Shown piece after piece: positions 23,623 through 31,403 of a stretch of 40,457 nucleotides of DNA (its first letter is position 1; every line of letters begins with the position of its first letter). Both the position numbers and the translations under genes were made by a program. Where the stretch lies: contig SFEA01000018.1 of the NCBI GenBank assembly GCA_004557385.1, positions 1 through 40,457 of the forward strand, given 5' to 3'. Origin of the DNA: Bacteroidales bacterium. Lineage in GTDB: Bacteria; Bacteroidota; Bacteroidia; Bacteroidales; Muribaculaceae. Under the pieces are notes generated by a model that worked only from the letters and a program-made list of their open reading frames with translations, did not search any database and was not told where the DNA came from.

Positions 23623-23765
23623 GGCAAGTGCGCAATGCGGGGTGTGCCTGAGTGCACATTCGCGCGTGCCGCTCAAAAACAAAATCGACGAAAGAAGATT
23701 ACAATAAATTTTAGTATTAAATATTGTTCGGCGAATTCACCGAATCAATTTAAAACAAATTTTTT
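23623..23765 (+). promoter_or_regulatory. Structured rpsN-rpsH spacer, candidate S8 site
   Basis: A 143-nt spacer with two hairpins. The first (23630-23665) pairs GCGCAAT with ATTCGCGC (one bulged base), enclosing an internal loop and a GTGTGC/GTGCAC stem. The second (23723-23749) pairs ATTGTTCGG with CCGAATCAAT (one bulged base) 16 nt before the rpsH ATG. S8 represses the spc operon in E. coli; a site directly before its own gene is plausible. RNA processing or attenuation are alternatives. Confidence 0.45.
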
Positions 23766-24164
23766 ATGACAGATCCAATAGCAGATTATTTAACAAGATT
23801 GAGGAATGCGATCAAGGCTCAACACAGAGTCGTTGAAATCCCTTCTTCGAAATTGAAGAGAGGCATCACTAAGATCCTCTTCGAACAGGGCTACATCTTG
23901 AACTACAAGTTCATCGAAGGCAATGTTCCGGGCGGTACAATCAAAATCGCCCTCAAGTATGACCCGATTGACAAGGTCAACGCTATCAAGAGTTTGCAAC
24001 GTGTGTCTCGTCCAGGTCTTCGCCAATACACTGGCTACAAGGACATGCCACGCGTGCTCAATGGTTTAGGCATCGCCATCATTTCTACATCAAAGGGCTT
24101 GATGACCAATAAGGAAGCAAAGGCTCAGCAGATTGGTGGTGAAGTATTGTGTTACGTTTATTAA
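23766..24164 (+). CDS. rpsH: 30S ribosomal protein S8
   Basis: A 132-residue S8, a primary binder of the 16S central domain. It starts MTDPIADYLTRLRNA and ends in the RNA-binding KGLMTNKEAKAQQIGGEVLCYVY. In E. coli it represses the spc operon. Here its gene follows a long hairpin-rich spacer, which may be its control site. After the stop, a 19-nt gap with a strong Shine-Dalgarno sequence leads to rplF. Confidence 0.98.
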   Translation: MTDPIADYLTRLRNAIKAQHRVVEIPSSKLKRGITKILFEQGYILNYKFIEGNVPGGTIKIALKYDPIDKVNAIKSLQRVSRPGLRQYTGYKDMPRVLNGLGIAIISTSKGLMTNKEAKAQQIGGEVLCYVY

Positions 24165-24169
24165 TTTAT

Positions 24170-24176
24170 AGGAGGA
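24170..24176 (+). promoter_or_regulatory. rplF: Strong Shine-Dalgarno sequence before rplF
   Basis: AGGAGGA ends 7 nt before the rplF ATG at 24184, an ideal spacing. It is one of three such sites in the cluster. Confidence 0.8.
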
Positions 24177-24183
24177 ATATAAT

Positions 24184-24738
24184 ATGTCAAGAATAGGAAA
24201 ATTGCCAATTGTGTTGCCTGCTAAAGTTGATGTGTCGGTTAAAGACGGCGTTATCACAGTGAAAGGTCCTAAGGGAGAATTGTCACAAAAGTTGAATCCT
24301 GAACTTACCATCAAGGTTGAAGATGGTCACATCTATGTAGAACGTCCAAACGACGAGCGTCAGTCGCGTGCTCAACACGGTTTGTACCGTGCACTCATCC
24401 ACAACATGGTTGTTGGTGTGAGCGAAGGTTACAAGAAGGAAATGGAGCTTGTTGGTGTAGGTTATCGTGCCACTGCCAACGGTCAGGTTCTTGAACTCGC
24501 ACTCGGCTTCTCGCACGCTATCTATTTGCGTCTGCCGGCTGAAATCAAGGTTGAAGCCAAGAGCGAACGCAACAAGAATCCTCTCATCATCCTCGAGTCG
24601 AGCGACAAGCAATTGCTCGGTCAGGTGTGTGCCAAGATTCGTTCGCTGCGCAAGCCTGAACCTTACAAGGGCAAGGGTATTAAGTTCGTAGGTGAGGTTA
24701 TTCGTCGTAAGTCAGGTAAATCGGCATCTGCCAAATAA
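24184..24738 (+). CDS. rplF: 50S ribosomal protein L6
   Basis: A 184-residue L6 near the sarcin-ricin loop, made of two similar RNA-binding domains. It has the MSRIGKLPIVLPAKV start and the C-terminal KPEPYKGKGIKFVGEVIRRK. It has an extended Shine-Dalgarno sequence, unlike nearly all its neighbours. A 14-nt spacer leads to rplR. Confidence 0.98.
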   Translation: MSRIGKLPIVLPAKVDVSVKDGVITVKGPKGELSQKLNPELTIKVEDGHIYVERPNDERQSRAQHGLYRALIHNMVVGVSEGYKKEMELVGVGYRATANGQVLELALGFSHAIYLRLPAEIKVEAKSERNKNPLIILESSDKQLLGQVCAKIRSLRKPEPYKGKGIKFVGEVIRRKSGKSASAK

Positions 24739-24752
24739 TAATTAGAACAATT

Positions 24753-25094
24753 ATGGTATCTAAGATAGCAAGAAGAATTAAAATCAAGAAACGCATTCGT
24801 GGCCGCATCTCTGGCACTGCCGCACGTCCACGCATGAGCGTTTTCAGAAGCAACAAGCAGATTTATGTACAGCTCATCGACGATGAGGCTGGCCGTACAT
24901 TGGTTGCCGCTTCTTCGAAGGGAATTGCAGAAGGAACTAAGAGCGAAATCGCTGAAAAGGTTGGCGAAAACGTGGCTGCTAAGGCTATCGCTGCCGGCAT
25001 CAACGAGGTAGTGTTCGACCGTAACGGTTTCTTGTTCCATGGTAGAGTTAAATCATTAGCTGAAGGCGCTCGCAAAGGCGGACTTAAATTTTAA
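24753..25094 (+). CDS. rplR: 50S ribosomal protein L18
   Basis: A 113-residue L18 that binds 5S rRNA with L5. It has the basic N-terminus (ARRIKIKKRIRGRISGTAAR) and the C-terminal DRNGFLFHGRVKSLAEGARKGG. Family length is normal. It sits between rplF and rpsE with short spacers and no signal of its own. Confidence 0.98.
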   Translation: MVSKIARRIKIKKRIRGRISGTAARPRMSVFRSNKQIYVQLIDDEAGRTLVAASSKGIAEGTKSEIAEKVGENVAAKAIAAGINEVVFDRNGFLFHGRVKSLAEGARKGGLKF

Positions 25095-25100
25095 GAAATC

Positions 25101-25619
25101 ATGGTAAATAAAAATAACAGAGTTAAATCGACAAACGATATTGAATTGAAGGACCGCCTTGTTGCAATCAACCGCACCACAAAGGTGACTAAGGGTGGTC
25201 GTACATTCACTTTCGCAGCTATTGTCGTTGTAGGTAACGAAAACGGCATCATCGGTTACGGCCTCGGTAAGGCTAACGAAGTCACCACCGCCATCGCTAA
25301 GGGCGTGGAGGCTGCAAAGAAGAATCTTATCAAGGTTCCTGTTCACAAGGGCACTATCCCTCACGAACAGATTGCTAAGTTCGGCGGTTCGCGCATCATC
25401 CTCAAGCCTGCTACTCCTGGTACGGGTGTTAAGGCCGGTGGTGCTATGCGTGCCGTGCTCGAAAGTGTTGGCATCACCGACGTGCTTGCAAAGAGCAAGG
25501 GCTCGTCGAACCCTCACAACCTTGTAAAGGCTACTATCGCCGCTCTTGGCGAAATGCGCAGCCCGATGCAGGTGGCTCAACACCGTGGCGTAAGTCTGGA
25601 TAAAGTGTTTAACGGTTAA
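25101..25619 (+). CDS. rpsE: 30S ribosomal protein S5
   Basis: A 172-residue S5, part of the mRNA entry helicase and of the accuracy centre with S4. It has the S5 double-stranded RNA-binding domain (about 14-80, with GRTFTFAAIVVVGNENGIIGYG) and the C-terminal domain with LAKSKGSSNPHNLVKAT. No spectinomycin-type change can be claimed from sequence alone. Six bases separate it from rplR, and 17 from rpmD. Confidence 0.98.
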   Translation: MVNKNNRVKSTNDIELKDRLVAINRTTKVTKGGRTFTFAAIVVVGNENGIIGYGLGKANEVTTAIAKGVEAAKKNLIKVPVHKGTIPHEQIAKFGGSRIILKPATPGTGVKAGGAMRAVLESVGITDVLAKSKGSSNPHNLVKATIAALGEMRSPMQVAQHRGVSLDKVFNG

Positions 25620-25636
25620 AAATTTGTTGAAGAATT

Positions 25637-25816
25637 ATGGCAAAAATAATGATTAAGCAAGTGAAGAGCCGTATTGGCCGTCCTGCAGTTCAAAAGGCAA
25701 CTCTCGATGCTCTTGGACTTAAGAAATTGAATCAAGTGGTGGTGAAGGAAGCTACTCCATCAGTCTTGGGTATGGTTAAATCTGTAAGTCACCTTGTTGA
25801 AGTGACTAACGCTTAA
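25637..25816 (+). CDS. rpmD: 50S ribosomal protein L30
   Basis: A 59-residue L30. It translates as MAKIMIKQVKSRIGR, then QKATLDALGLKKLNQ, ending LVEVTNA, all typical. It lies between rpsE and rplO with spacers of 17 nt on each side. Its presence completes the spc block; some bacteria lack it. Confidence 0.96.
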   Translation: MAKIMIKQVKSRIGRPAVQKATLDALGLKKLNQVVVKEATPSVLGMVKSVSHLVEVTNA

Positions 25817-25833
25817 ATATTTTCAGTTTAATT

Positions 25834-26280
25834 ATGGATTTAAGTAATTTACAACCTGCTGTAGGTTCTAACAAGAAAGGTAAAAGAATTGGTCGCGGCG
25901 CTGGCTCGGGCAAGGGTGGAACATCTACTCGTGGTCACAAGGGTGCTAAGTCGCGTTCTGGTTACAAGAACAAAGTTGGTTTCGAAGGCGGTCAGATGCC
26001 ACTTCAACGCCGCTTGCCTAAGTTCGGTTTCAAGAACCACTTCCGTGTGGAATATAAGGCTGTCAATCTGTCGGTAATCGACGAGGTTGCTACAACTGCC
26101 GGACTTGACAAGGTTACTGTTGCCGACCTTTTGGCTGCAGGCAAGGTGCGCAAGAACCAATTGGTGAAGGTGCTTGGCGAAGGCACTTTGTCAAAGAAAA
26201 TCGATGTTGTTGCAAATGCCTTCTCGCGTTCGGCTGAGGAAGCAATTGTGGCAGCTGGTGGAACAGTAGAAAAAATCTAA
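25834..26280 (+). CDS. rplO: 50S ribosomal protein L15
   Basis: A 148-residue L15, a late 50S assembly protein with a long glycine- and arginine-rich N-terminal extension (KGKRIGRGAGSGKGGTSTRG, about 15-34) that threads into 23S rRNA. GGQMPLQRRLPKFGF follows at about 53-67. It precedes secY by 15 nt, the usual order. Confidence 0.98.
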   Translation: MDLSNLQPAVGSNKKGKRIGRGAGSGKGGTSTRGHKGAKSRSGYKNKVGFEGGQMPLQRRLPKFGFKNHFRVEYKAVNLSVIDEVATTAGLDKVTVADLLAAGKVRKNQLVKVLGEGTLSKKIDVVANAFSRSAEEAIVAAGGTVEKI

Positions 26281-26295
26281 TAACTCCGATTCCCA

Positions 26296-27630
26296 ATGAG
26301 ATTTGTTGATACAATAAAAAACATCTGGAAAATTGAGGATTTGCGCAAGCGAATCACCATTACAATTGCGTTGGTGCTCGTGTACCGATTCGGTTGTTAT
26401 GTGGTTCTGCCCGGAATCAGCCCTGCTGAGCTTGATGCGTTGCGCAACTTCACAAGCGGTGGCTTGATGCAGTTGCTCGACATGTTCTCGGGTGGTGCGT
26501 TCTCGCAAGCCTCGATTTTCGCCTTGGGTATTATGCCTTACATTACGGCTTCAATCGTTATCCAGCTTTTGGGCATGGTGTTGCCATCGTTCCAAAAGAT
26601 GCAGCGTGAAGGCGAAAGTGGGCGTACAAAACTCAATCAATACACACGCTACCTCACAGTGTTCATTCTGTTGCTTCAAGGTCCGGCTTACTTGATGAAC
26701 CTTCAGTATCAGGTGCACGCAGCAGGCGGAGTGTCGAGTTTTGGTTATTGGTCGATTCTTTACCTCACAGTGATTCTCGCTGCCGGCAGCATGTTCATCA
26801 TGTGGCTTGGTGAGAAAATCACCGACAAGGGTATTGGCAACGGTATTTCGTTCATCATCCTTGTAGGTATCATCGCCCGTTTCCCTGGCGCATTCATTGA
26901 GGAATTCACAAACCGTCTCACCACAGCACAGGGTGGCCTTGTAATGTTCTTGGTTGAAATCATCCTGTTGTTTGCTGTGATTGCCGGCGCTGTGCTCTTG
27001 GTTCAAGGCACACGCAAGGTGCCTGTGCAATATGCAAAGCGCATTGTAGGCAACAAGCAAGTGGGCGGTGTACGCCAATACATACCATTGAAGGTAAATG
27101 CTGCTAACGTGATGCCTATCATCTTTGCTCAGGCTATCATGTTTATTCCTATCACTCTTGCAGGATTTGGTAGCGCAGGTCAGAACAGCTCGTTTGTTCG
27201 CGCATTCAGCGACATGAGCGGTTTCTGGTATAACCTTGTCTACTTCTTCCTTATCATTGCGTTCACTTACTTCTACACAGCTGTCACTGTTCGTCCAACC
27301 GACATGGCTGATGGCTTGAAGCGCAACAATGGCTTTATTCCGGGTGTTAAGCCTGGCACAAAGACTGCCGACTATCTCGACTCGATTATGTCGCGCATCA
27401 CTTTGCCTGGTTCAATCTTCTTGGGTATTGTAGCCATTTTGCCTGCTTTTGCTCGCATTTGCGGTGTAAGTCAGAATTTCGCACAATTCTTTGGTGGAAC
27501 ATCATTGCTCATCATTGTGGGTGTAGTTCTCGACACGCTTGCTCAGGTTGAAAGCCATTTGAGCATGCACCACTACGATGGCTTGATGAAGTCGGGTAAA
27601 ATTAAAGGTCGTACAACAGGCGCTTATTAA
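26296..27630 (+). CDS. secY: Protein translocase channel subunit SecY
   Basis: A 444-residue SecY, the channel of the Sec system in the inner membrane. Ten hydrophobic helices are spread over the length. Near the N-terminus lies YRFGCYVVLPGI, then SIFALGIMPYITASIVIQLL, and the late cytosolic loop RPTDMADGLKRNNGFIPGVKPG, where SecA and ribosomes bind. It ends the spc block and is followed by map after 34 nt; adk, which separates the two in many bacteria, is absent. Confidence 0.98.
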   Translation: MRFVDTIKNIWKIEDLRKRITITIALVLVYRFGCYVVLPGISPAELDALRNFTSGGLMQLLDMFSGGAFSQASIFALGIMPYITASIVIQLLGMVLPSFQKMQREGESGRTKLNQYTRYLTVFILLLQGPAYLMNLQYQVHAAGGVSSFGYWSILYLTVILAAGSMFIMWLGEKITDKGIGNGISFIILVGIIARFPGAFIEEFTNRLTTAQGGLVMFLVEIILLFAVIAGAVLLVQGTRKVPVQYAKRIVGNKQVGGVRQYIPLKVNAANVMPIIFAQAIMFIPITLAGFGSAGQNSSFVRAFSDMSGFWYNLVYFFLIIAFTYFYTAVTVRPTDMADGLKRNNGFIPGVKPGTKTADYLDSIMSRITLPGSIFLGIVAILPAFARICGVSQNFAQFFGGTSLLIIVGVVLDTLAQVESHLSMHHYDGLMKSGKIKGRTTGAY

Positions 27631-27647
27631 AACCCCTGCTTCTATTT

Positions 27648-27654
27648 AAAGGAG
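27648..27654 (+). promoter_or_regulatory. map: Shine-Dalgarno sequence before map
   Basis: AAAGGAG ends 10 nt before the map ATG at 27665. It is the third clear Shine-Dalgarno site in the cluster. Confidence 0.7.
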
Positions 27655-27664
27655 ACGTGAATAG

Positions 27665-28447
27665 ATGATTTATCTTAAGACAGAAGAAGAAATTGAATTA
27701 TTAAGAGAGGCAAATCTCGTGGTAGCCCGCACACTTGGCGAAATGGCCAAGTGGGTGGCTCCCGGGATAACGACCCTCAAACTTGATAGCATAGCCGAGG
27801 AGTACATTCGCTCGCAAGGTGCGGTGCCTGGCTTCCTTGGATATGGAGGATATCCCAACACACTCTGCATCTCGGTTAACGAGAATGTGGTGCATGGCAT
27901 CCCTTCGAACTATGCCCTTCGCGAAGGCGACATCGTTTCGATTGATTGTGGTGCTGTTAAAGACGGATTCAACGGCGATTCAACCTACACTTTTGAGGTT
28001 GGCGAAGTGGCTCCGGAGGTGCATAAGCTGCTCCAGACCACCAAGGAATCGCTTTACGTTGGCATCGAGCACGCCCTGCCGGGCAATCGCATTGGCGACA
28101 TTGGCCATTCCATTCAGGAATATTGCGAGAAGCGTGGCTACAGCGTTGTGAGAGAACTTACGGGTCATGGTGTAGGCCGCAAGCTTCATGAAGACCCCGA
28201 AGTGCCAAATTACGGACGTCGCGGTGTGGGTGCGCTCATCAAAAACGGCATGGTTATTGCCATTGAGCCAATGATTAACCTCGGAAGCAAGAACATAGTC
28301 ATCGAACGCGACGGCTGGACTTGCCGAACCAAGGACCGCAAACCATCGGCACACTTCGAGCACACCATTGCCATTCACAATGGCAAGCCGGATATTCTTT
28401 CTTCCTTCAAGTATGTTGAAGAAGTTTTAGGAGATAAATCAATTTGA
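27665..28447 (+). CDS. map: Type I methionine aminopeptidase
   Basis: A 260-residue metalloprotease that removes the initiator Met from nascent proteins. The two-metal site is visible: Asp in IDCGAVKDGFNGD (both Asp ligands), His in TGHGVGRKLHEDP, Glu in IEPM, and Glu in FEHTIAI. Length is that of the short bacterial type without N-terminal extension. It sits between secY and infA, and a Shine-Dalgarno sequence lies 10 nt upstream. Confidence 0.97.
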   Translation: MIYLKTEEEIELLREANLVVARTLGEMAKWVAPGITTLKLDSIAEEYIRSQGAVPGFLGYGGYPNTLCISVNENVVHGIPSNYALREGDIVSIDCGAVKDGFNGDSTYTFEVGEVAPEVHKLLQTTKESLYVGIEHALPGNRIGDIGHSIQEYCEKRGYSVVRELTGHGVGRKLHEDPEVPNYGRRGVGALIKNGMVIAIEPMINLGSKNIVIERDGWTCRTKDRKPSAHFEHTIAIHNGKPDILSSFKYVEEVLGDKSI

Positions 28448-28457
28448 AATTAAATAT

Positions 28458-28676
28458 ATGGCAAAACAACAAGCTATCGAGCAAGACGGAGTAATCGTAG
28501 AAGCATTGTCGAATGCAATGTTCCGCGTAGAACTTGAAAACGGACATGAAATCACAGCCCACATTTCGGGCAAGATGCGCATGCACTACATCAAGATTCT
28601 TCCCGGTGACAAAGTGAAAGTTGAGATGTCGCCCTACGATCTCTCGAAAGGAAGAATTGCTTTTAGATATAAATAA
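28458..28676 (+). CDS. infA: Translation initiation factor IF-1
   Basis: A 72-residue OB-fold protein that binds the A site of the 30S subunit during initiation. The sequence KQQAIEQDGVIVEALSNAMF and the ending MSPYDLSKGRIAFRYK are typical. It follows map by 10 nt and precedes rpmJ by 17 nt, a common arrangement. Confidence 0.97.
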   Translation: MAKQQAIEQDGVIVEALSNAMFRVELENGHEITAHISGKMRMHYIKILPGDKVKVEMSPYDLSKGRIAFRYK

Positions 28677-28693
28677 AAAAACTACAATACGAT

Positions 28694-28810
28694 ATGAAAG
28701 TAAAAGCATCAGTAAAGAAGCGTACCCCAGAATGCAAGATTGTTCGTCGTAAAGGTCGCTTATATGTGATTAACAAAAAAAATCCTAAGTACAAACAACG
28801 TCAAGGATAA
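28694..28810 (+). CDS. rpmJ: 50S ribosomal protein L36, zinc-free form
   Basis: A 38-residue L36 (start MKVKASVKKR, end KYKQRQG). The classic zinc ligands are lost: only one Cys remains (TPECKI), the other Cys positions are Thr and Asn, and the His is Tyr. This is the zinc-independent form seen in Bacteroidetes. It lies between infA and rpsM. Confidence 0.95.
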   Translation: MKVKASVKKRTPECKIVRRKGRLYVINKKNPKYKQRQG

Positions 28811-28845
28811 TTTATATTATTTTTGAAAAATAACAGTAATAATAT

Positions 28846-29226
28846 ATGGCAGTAAGAATTGTCGGAGTAGATTTACCCCAAAACAAGAGAGGTGTTATCG
28901 CCTTGACTTATATCTATGGAATCGGCCGTAGCGCAGCATCTACCATCCTGAAGACTGCTGGAATCAGCGAAGACATCAAGGTGAAGGACTGGAGCGATGC
29001 TCAGGCTGCAAAGGTGCGCGAAGTGATTGGCGCAAACTACAAGGTTGAAGGTGACCTTCGTAGCGAAACACAATTGAACATCAAACGTCTGATGGACATC
29101 GGTTGCTATCGTGGCATCCGTCACCGCAATGGCCTGCCAGTGCGTGGCCAAAGCACCAAGAACAATGCCCGCACACGTAAGGGTCGCAAGAAAACAGTCG
29201 CTAACAAAAAGAAAGCTACTAAATAA
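28846..29226 (+). CDS. rpsM: 30S ribosomal protein S13
   Basis: A 126-residue S13 of the 30S head, bridging to L5 and touching the P-site tRNA with its basic tail. It starts MAVRIVGVDLPQNKRGVIAL and contains RHRNGLPVRGQSTKNNARTR. The tail is rich in Lys. It opens the alpha block, with 9 nt before rpsK. Confidence 0.98.
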   Translation: MAVRIVGVDLPQNKRGVIALTYIYGIGRSAASTILKTAGISEDIKVKDWSDAQAAKVREVIGANYKVEGDLRSETQLNIKRLMDIGCYRGIRHRNGLPVRGQSTKNNARTRKGRKKTVANKKKATK

Positions 29227-29235
29227 TATTAAAGT

Positions 29236-29625
29236 ATGGCAAAAAAAACAGTCGCAGCAAAGAAGAGAAATGTCAAGGTTGACGCAGTTGGTCAGCTCCA
29301 CGTACATTCTTCTTTCAACAACATTATTGTGTGTCTTGCTAACAGCGAGGGACAAGTTATCTCTTGGTCAAGCGCCGGTAAGATGGGCTTCCGTGGTTCG
29401 AAAAAGAACACTCCGTATGCAGCCCAAATGGCAGCTCAAGATTGTGCAAAGGTCGCTTTTGACCTCGGACTCCGTAAGGTTAAGGCTTATGTCAAGGGTC
29501 CAGGCAACGGCCGCGAATCAGCTATCCGTACCGTACACGGTGCTGGCATTGAAGTGACTGAAATCATCGACGTCACTCCACTTCCACACAACGGATGCCG
29601 TCCTCCTAAGAGAAGAAGAGTTTAA
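29236..29625 (+). CDS. rpsK: 30S ribosomal protein S11
   Basis: A 129-residue S11 of the 30S platform. It has HVHSSFNNIIVCLANSEGQV near the N-terminus and ends PLPHNGCRPPKRRRV, both family hallmarks. Its C-terminal tail approaches the 3' end of 16S rRNA. A structured spacer of 155 nt separates it from rpsD. Confidence 0.98.
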   Translation: MAKKTVAAKKRNVKVDAVGQLHVHSSFNNIIVCLANSEGQVISWSSAGKMGFRGSKKNTPYAAQMAAQDCAKVAFDLGLRKVKAYVKGPGNGRESAIRTVHGAGIEVTEIIDVTPLPHNGCRPPKRRRV

Positions 29626-29681
29626 TTCGTCAGTTACACTTTCAAGTTAACTCTTTAAGTATTTTTACATTATTTTTCACC

Positions 29682-29755
29682 GAATCTCACGCAAAGTGAA
29701 TAAGATTGTACTTTAATATAACCTCTCTGCAATCGCGGCTGCACTTTCGAGATTC
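29682..29755 (+). promoter_or_regulatory. Structured leader before rpsD, candidate S4 site
   Basis: GAATCTC (29682-29688) pairs with GAGATTC (29749-29755), and AAAGTG (29693-29698) pairs with CACTTT (29742-29747), giving a 13-bp interrupted stem that encloses 43 nt and ends 25 nt before the rpsD ATG. S4 represses its own operon in E. coli and B. subtilis. From memory, an S4 leader has been proposed for Bacteroidia; whether this is that motif needs a covariance-model search. Confidence 0.55.
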
Positions 29756-29780
29756 AACACAAACTTTAATAATTAACAAA

Positions 29781-30389
29781 ATGGCTAGATATACCGGTCC
29801 AAAATCAAAAATCGCTCGTAAGCTTGGCGAACCAATTTTCGGTGAAGATAAGGTGCTTGCTAAAAAGAAGAACCCTCCCGGACAACATGGCGCCAACAAA
29901 CGCAGAAAAATGTCGGAATACGGCACACAATTACTCGAAAAGCAAAAGGCTAAGTACACCTATGGCGTGCTCGAAAAGCAATTCCGCAACCTCTTCAAGA
30001 AGGCTTCTTCAATGAAGGGTATCACTGGTGAGCTTCTCCTTCAACTTCTCGAAGCCCGTCTCGACAACATTGTTTATCGTTTGGGTATTGCTCCTACTCG
30101 TGCAGCTGCACGTCAGTTGGTGCTCCACCGTCACATCACCGTTAACGGTCAAGTGGTGAACATCCCATCTTACTCTGTTACTCCAGGTGAAGTGATTGCC
30201 GTACGCGAAAAGTCGAAGTCGCTCGAAGTGATTGCCGACTGTCTCGCTGGTTTCAACCACAGCAAGTATCCTTGGATTGAATGGGACGAAAGCATCAAGG
30301 GTGGCAAACTGTTGCACAACCCACAACGCGAAGACATCCCTGAAAACATCAAGGAACAACTTATTGTAGAATTGTACTCTAAACAATAA
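29781..30389 (+). CDS. rpsD: 30S ribosomal protein S4
   Basis: A 202-residue S4, a primary 16S binder and accuracy protein. The start at 29781 gives the canonical MARYTGPKSKIARKLG; an in-frame ATG at 29706 lies inside the structured leader and would add 25 unrelated residues. The S4 RNA-binding domain includes RLDNIVYRLGIAPTRAAARQ. No zinc-binding Cys cluster is present at the N-terminus. It precedes rpoA by 14 nt. Confidence 0.98.
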   Translation: MARYTGPKSKIARKLGEPIFGEDKVLAKKKNPPGQHGANKRRKMSEYGTQLLEKQKAKYTYGVLEKQFRNLFKKASSMKGITGELLLQLLEARLDNIVYRLGIAPTRAAARQLVLHRHITVNGQVVNIPSYSVTPGEVIAVREKSKSLEVIADCLAGFNHSKYPWIEWDESIKGGKLLHNPQREDIPENIKEQLIVELYSKQ

Positions 30390-30403
30390 ATTTAATTCGA
30401 TCC

Positions 30404-31396
30404 ATGGCTATATTAGCATTTCAGAAACCCGACAAAGTGGTAATGTTGGAAGCCGACAACTTCTTCGGCAAATTCGAGTTCCGTCCATTGGAGCCCGGTT
30501 ATGGAGTAACTATCGGAAATGCGCTTAGACGAGTGCTGCTCAACTCTCTCGAGGGTTTTGCAATTTCTTCTATCCGCATCGACGGTGTGAAACATGAATT
30601 TGCCACAATACCCGGCGTTAAGGAAGACGTTACCAACGTAATCCTTAACCTCAAGAAGGTGCGCTTGAAACAAGTAGTTGAAGACACTGAGTTTGAAAAA
30701 ACTACTGTGAAGGTTGCGGGTCAGGATGTGTTTAGAGCCAGTGATATCAGTAAAGCACTCAAAGGTTTTGAGGTACTCAACCCCGATTTGGTTATCTGTC
30801 ACTTAGACCCAAGCGTAAGCTTCCAAATCGAGCTCACCATCAACAAGGGTCGTGGTTATGTGCCTGCCGATGAAAATATGAATCCAAACGATGCCATCGA
30901 CGTGATTGCAATCGATTCGATTTATACTCCTATCATCAACGTAAAGTATTTTACTGAAAACTATCGCGTTGAACAAAAGACTGACTACGAAAAGCTGGTT
31001 ATTGAAATTACTACCGATGGATCTATCCTGCCTAAGGACGCTTTGAAAGAAGCTGCCAAGATTCTCATTCATCACTTCTTGCTCTTCTCCGATGAGAAGA
31101 TTGCCCTCGAAACCACTGAAACCGAAGGCAACGAAGAATTTGATGAAGAAGTTTTGCGCATGCGTCAGCTGCTTAAAACCAAACTTGTTGACCTCGACCT
31201 CTCGGTGCGTGCGCTCAACTGCTTGAAGTCGGCTGAAGTGGAAACCCTCGGCGAATTGGTACGTTTCAACAAGACAGATTTGCTCAAGTTCCGCAATTTT
31301 GGCAAGAAGTCGCTCACCGAACTCGACGAACTTTTGGCTCAACACAAGCTCAACTTCGGCATGGATATTTCAAAATATAAATTAGATAAAGAGTAA
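30404..31396 (+). CDS. rpoA: RNA polymerase alpha subunit
   Basis: A 330-residue alpha subunit. The N-terminal domain (about 1-230) that dimerises and assembles the polymerase includes GYGVTIGNALRRVLLNSLEG. The C-terminal domain (about 255-320) that binds upstream promoter DNA and regulators includes LDLSVRALNCLKSAEVETL and KFRNFGKKSLTEL. An acidic linker joins them. It lies between rpsD and rplQ as in most bacteria. Confidence 0.98.
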   Translation: MAILAFQKPDKVVMLEADNFFGKFEFRPLEPGYGVTIGNALRRVLLNSLEGFAISSIRIDGVKHEFATIPGVKEDVTNVILNLKKVRLKQVVEDTEFEKTTVKVAGQDVFRASDISKALKGFEVLNPDLVICHLDPSVSFQIELTINKGRGYVPADENMNPNDAIDVIAIDSIYTPIINVKYFTENYRVEQKTDYEKLVIEITTDGSILPKDALKEAAKILIHHFLLFSDEKIALETTETEGNEEFDEEVLRMRQLLKTKLVDLDLSVRALNCLKSAEVETLGELVRFNKTDLLKFRNFGKKSLTELDELLAQHKLNFGMDISKYKLDKE

Positions 31397-31403
31397 TTAA
31401 ACG

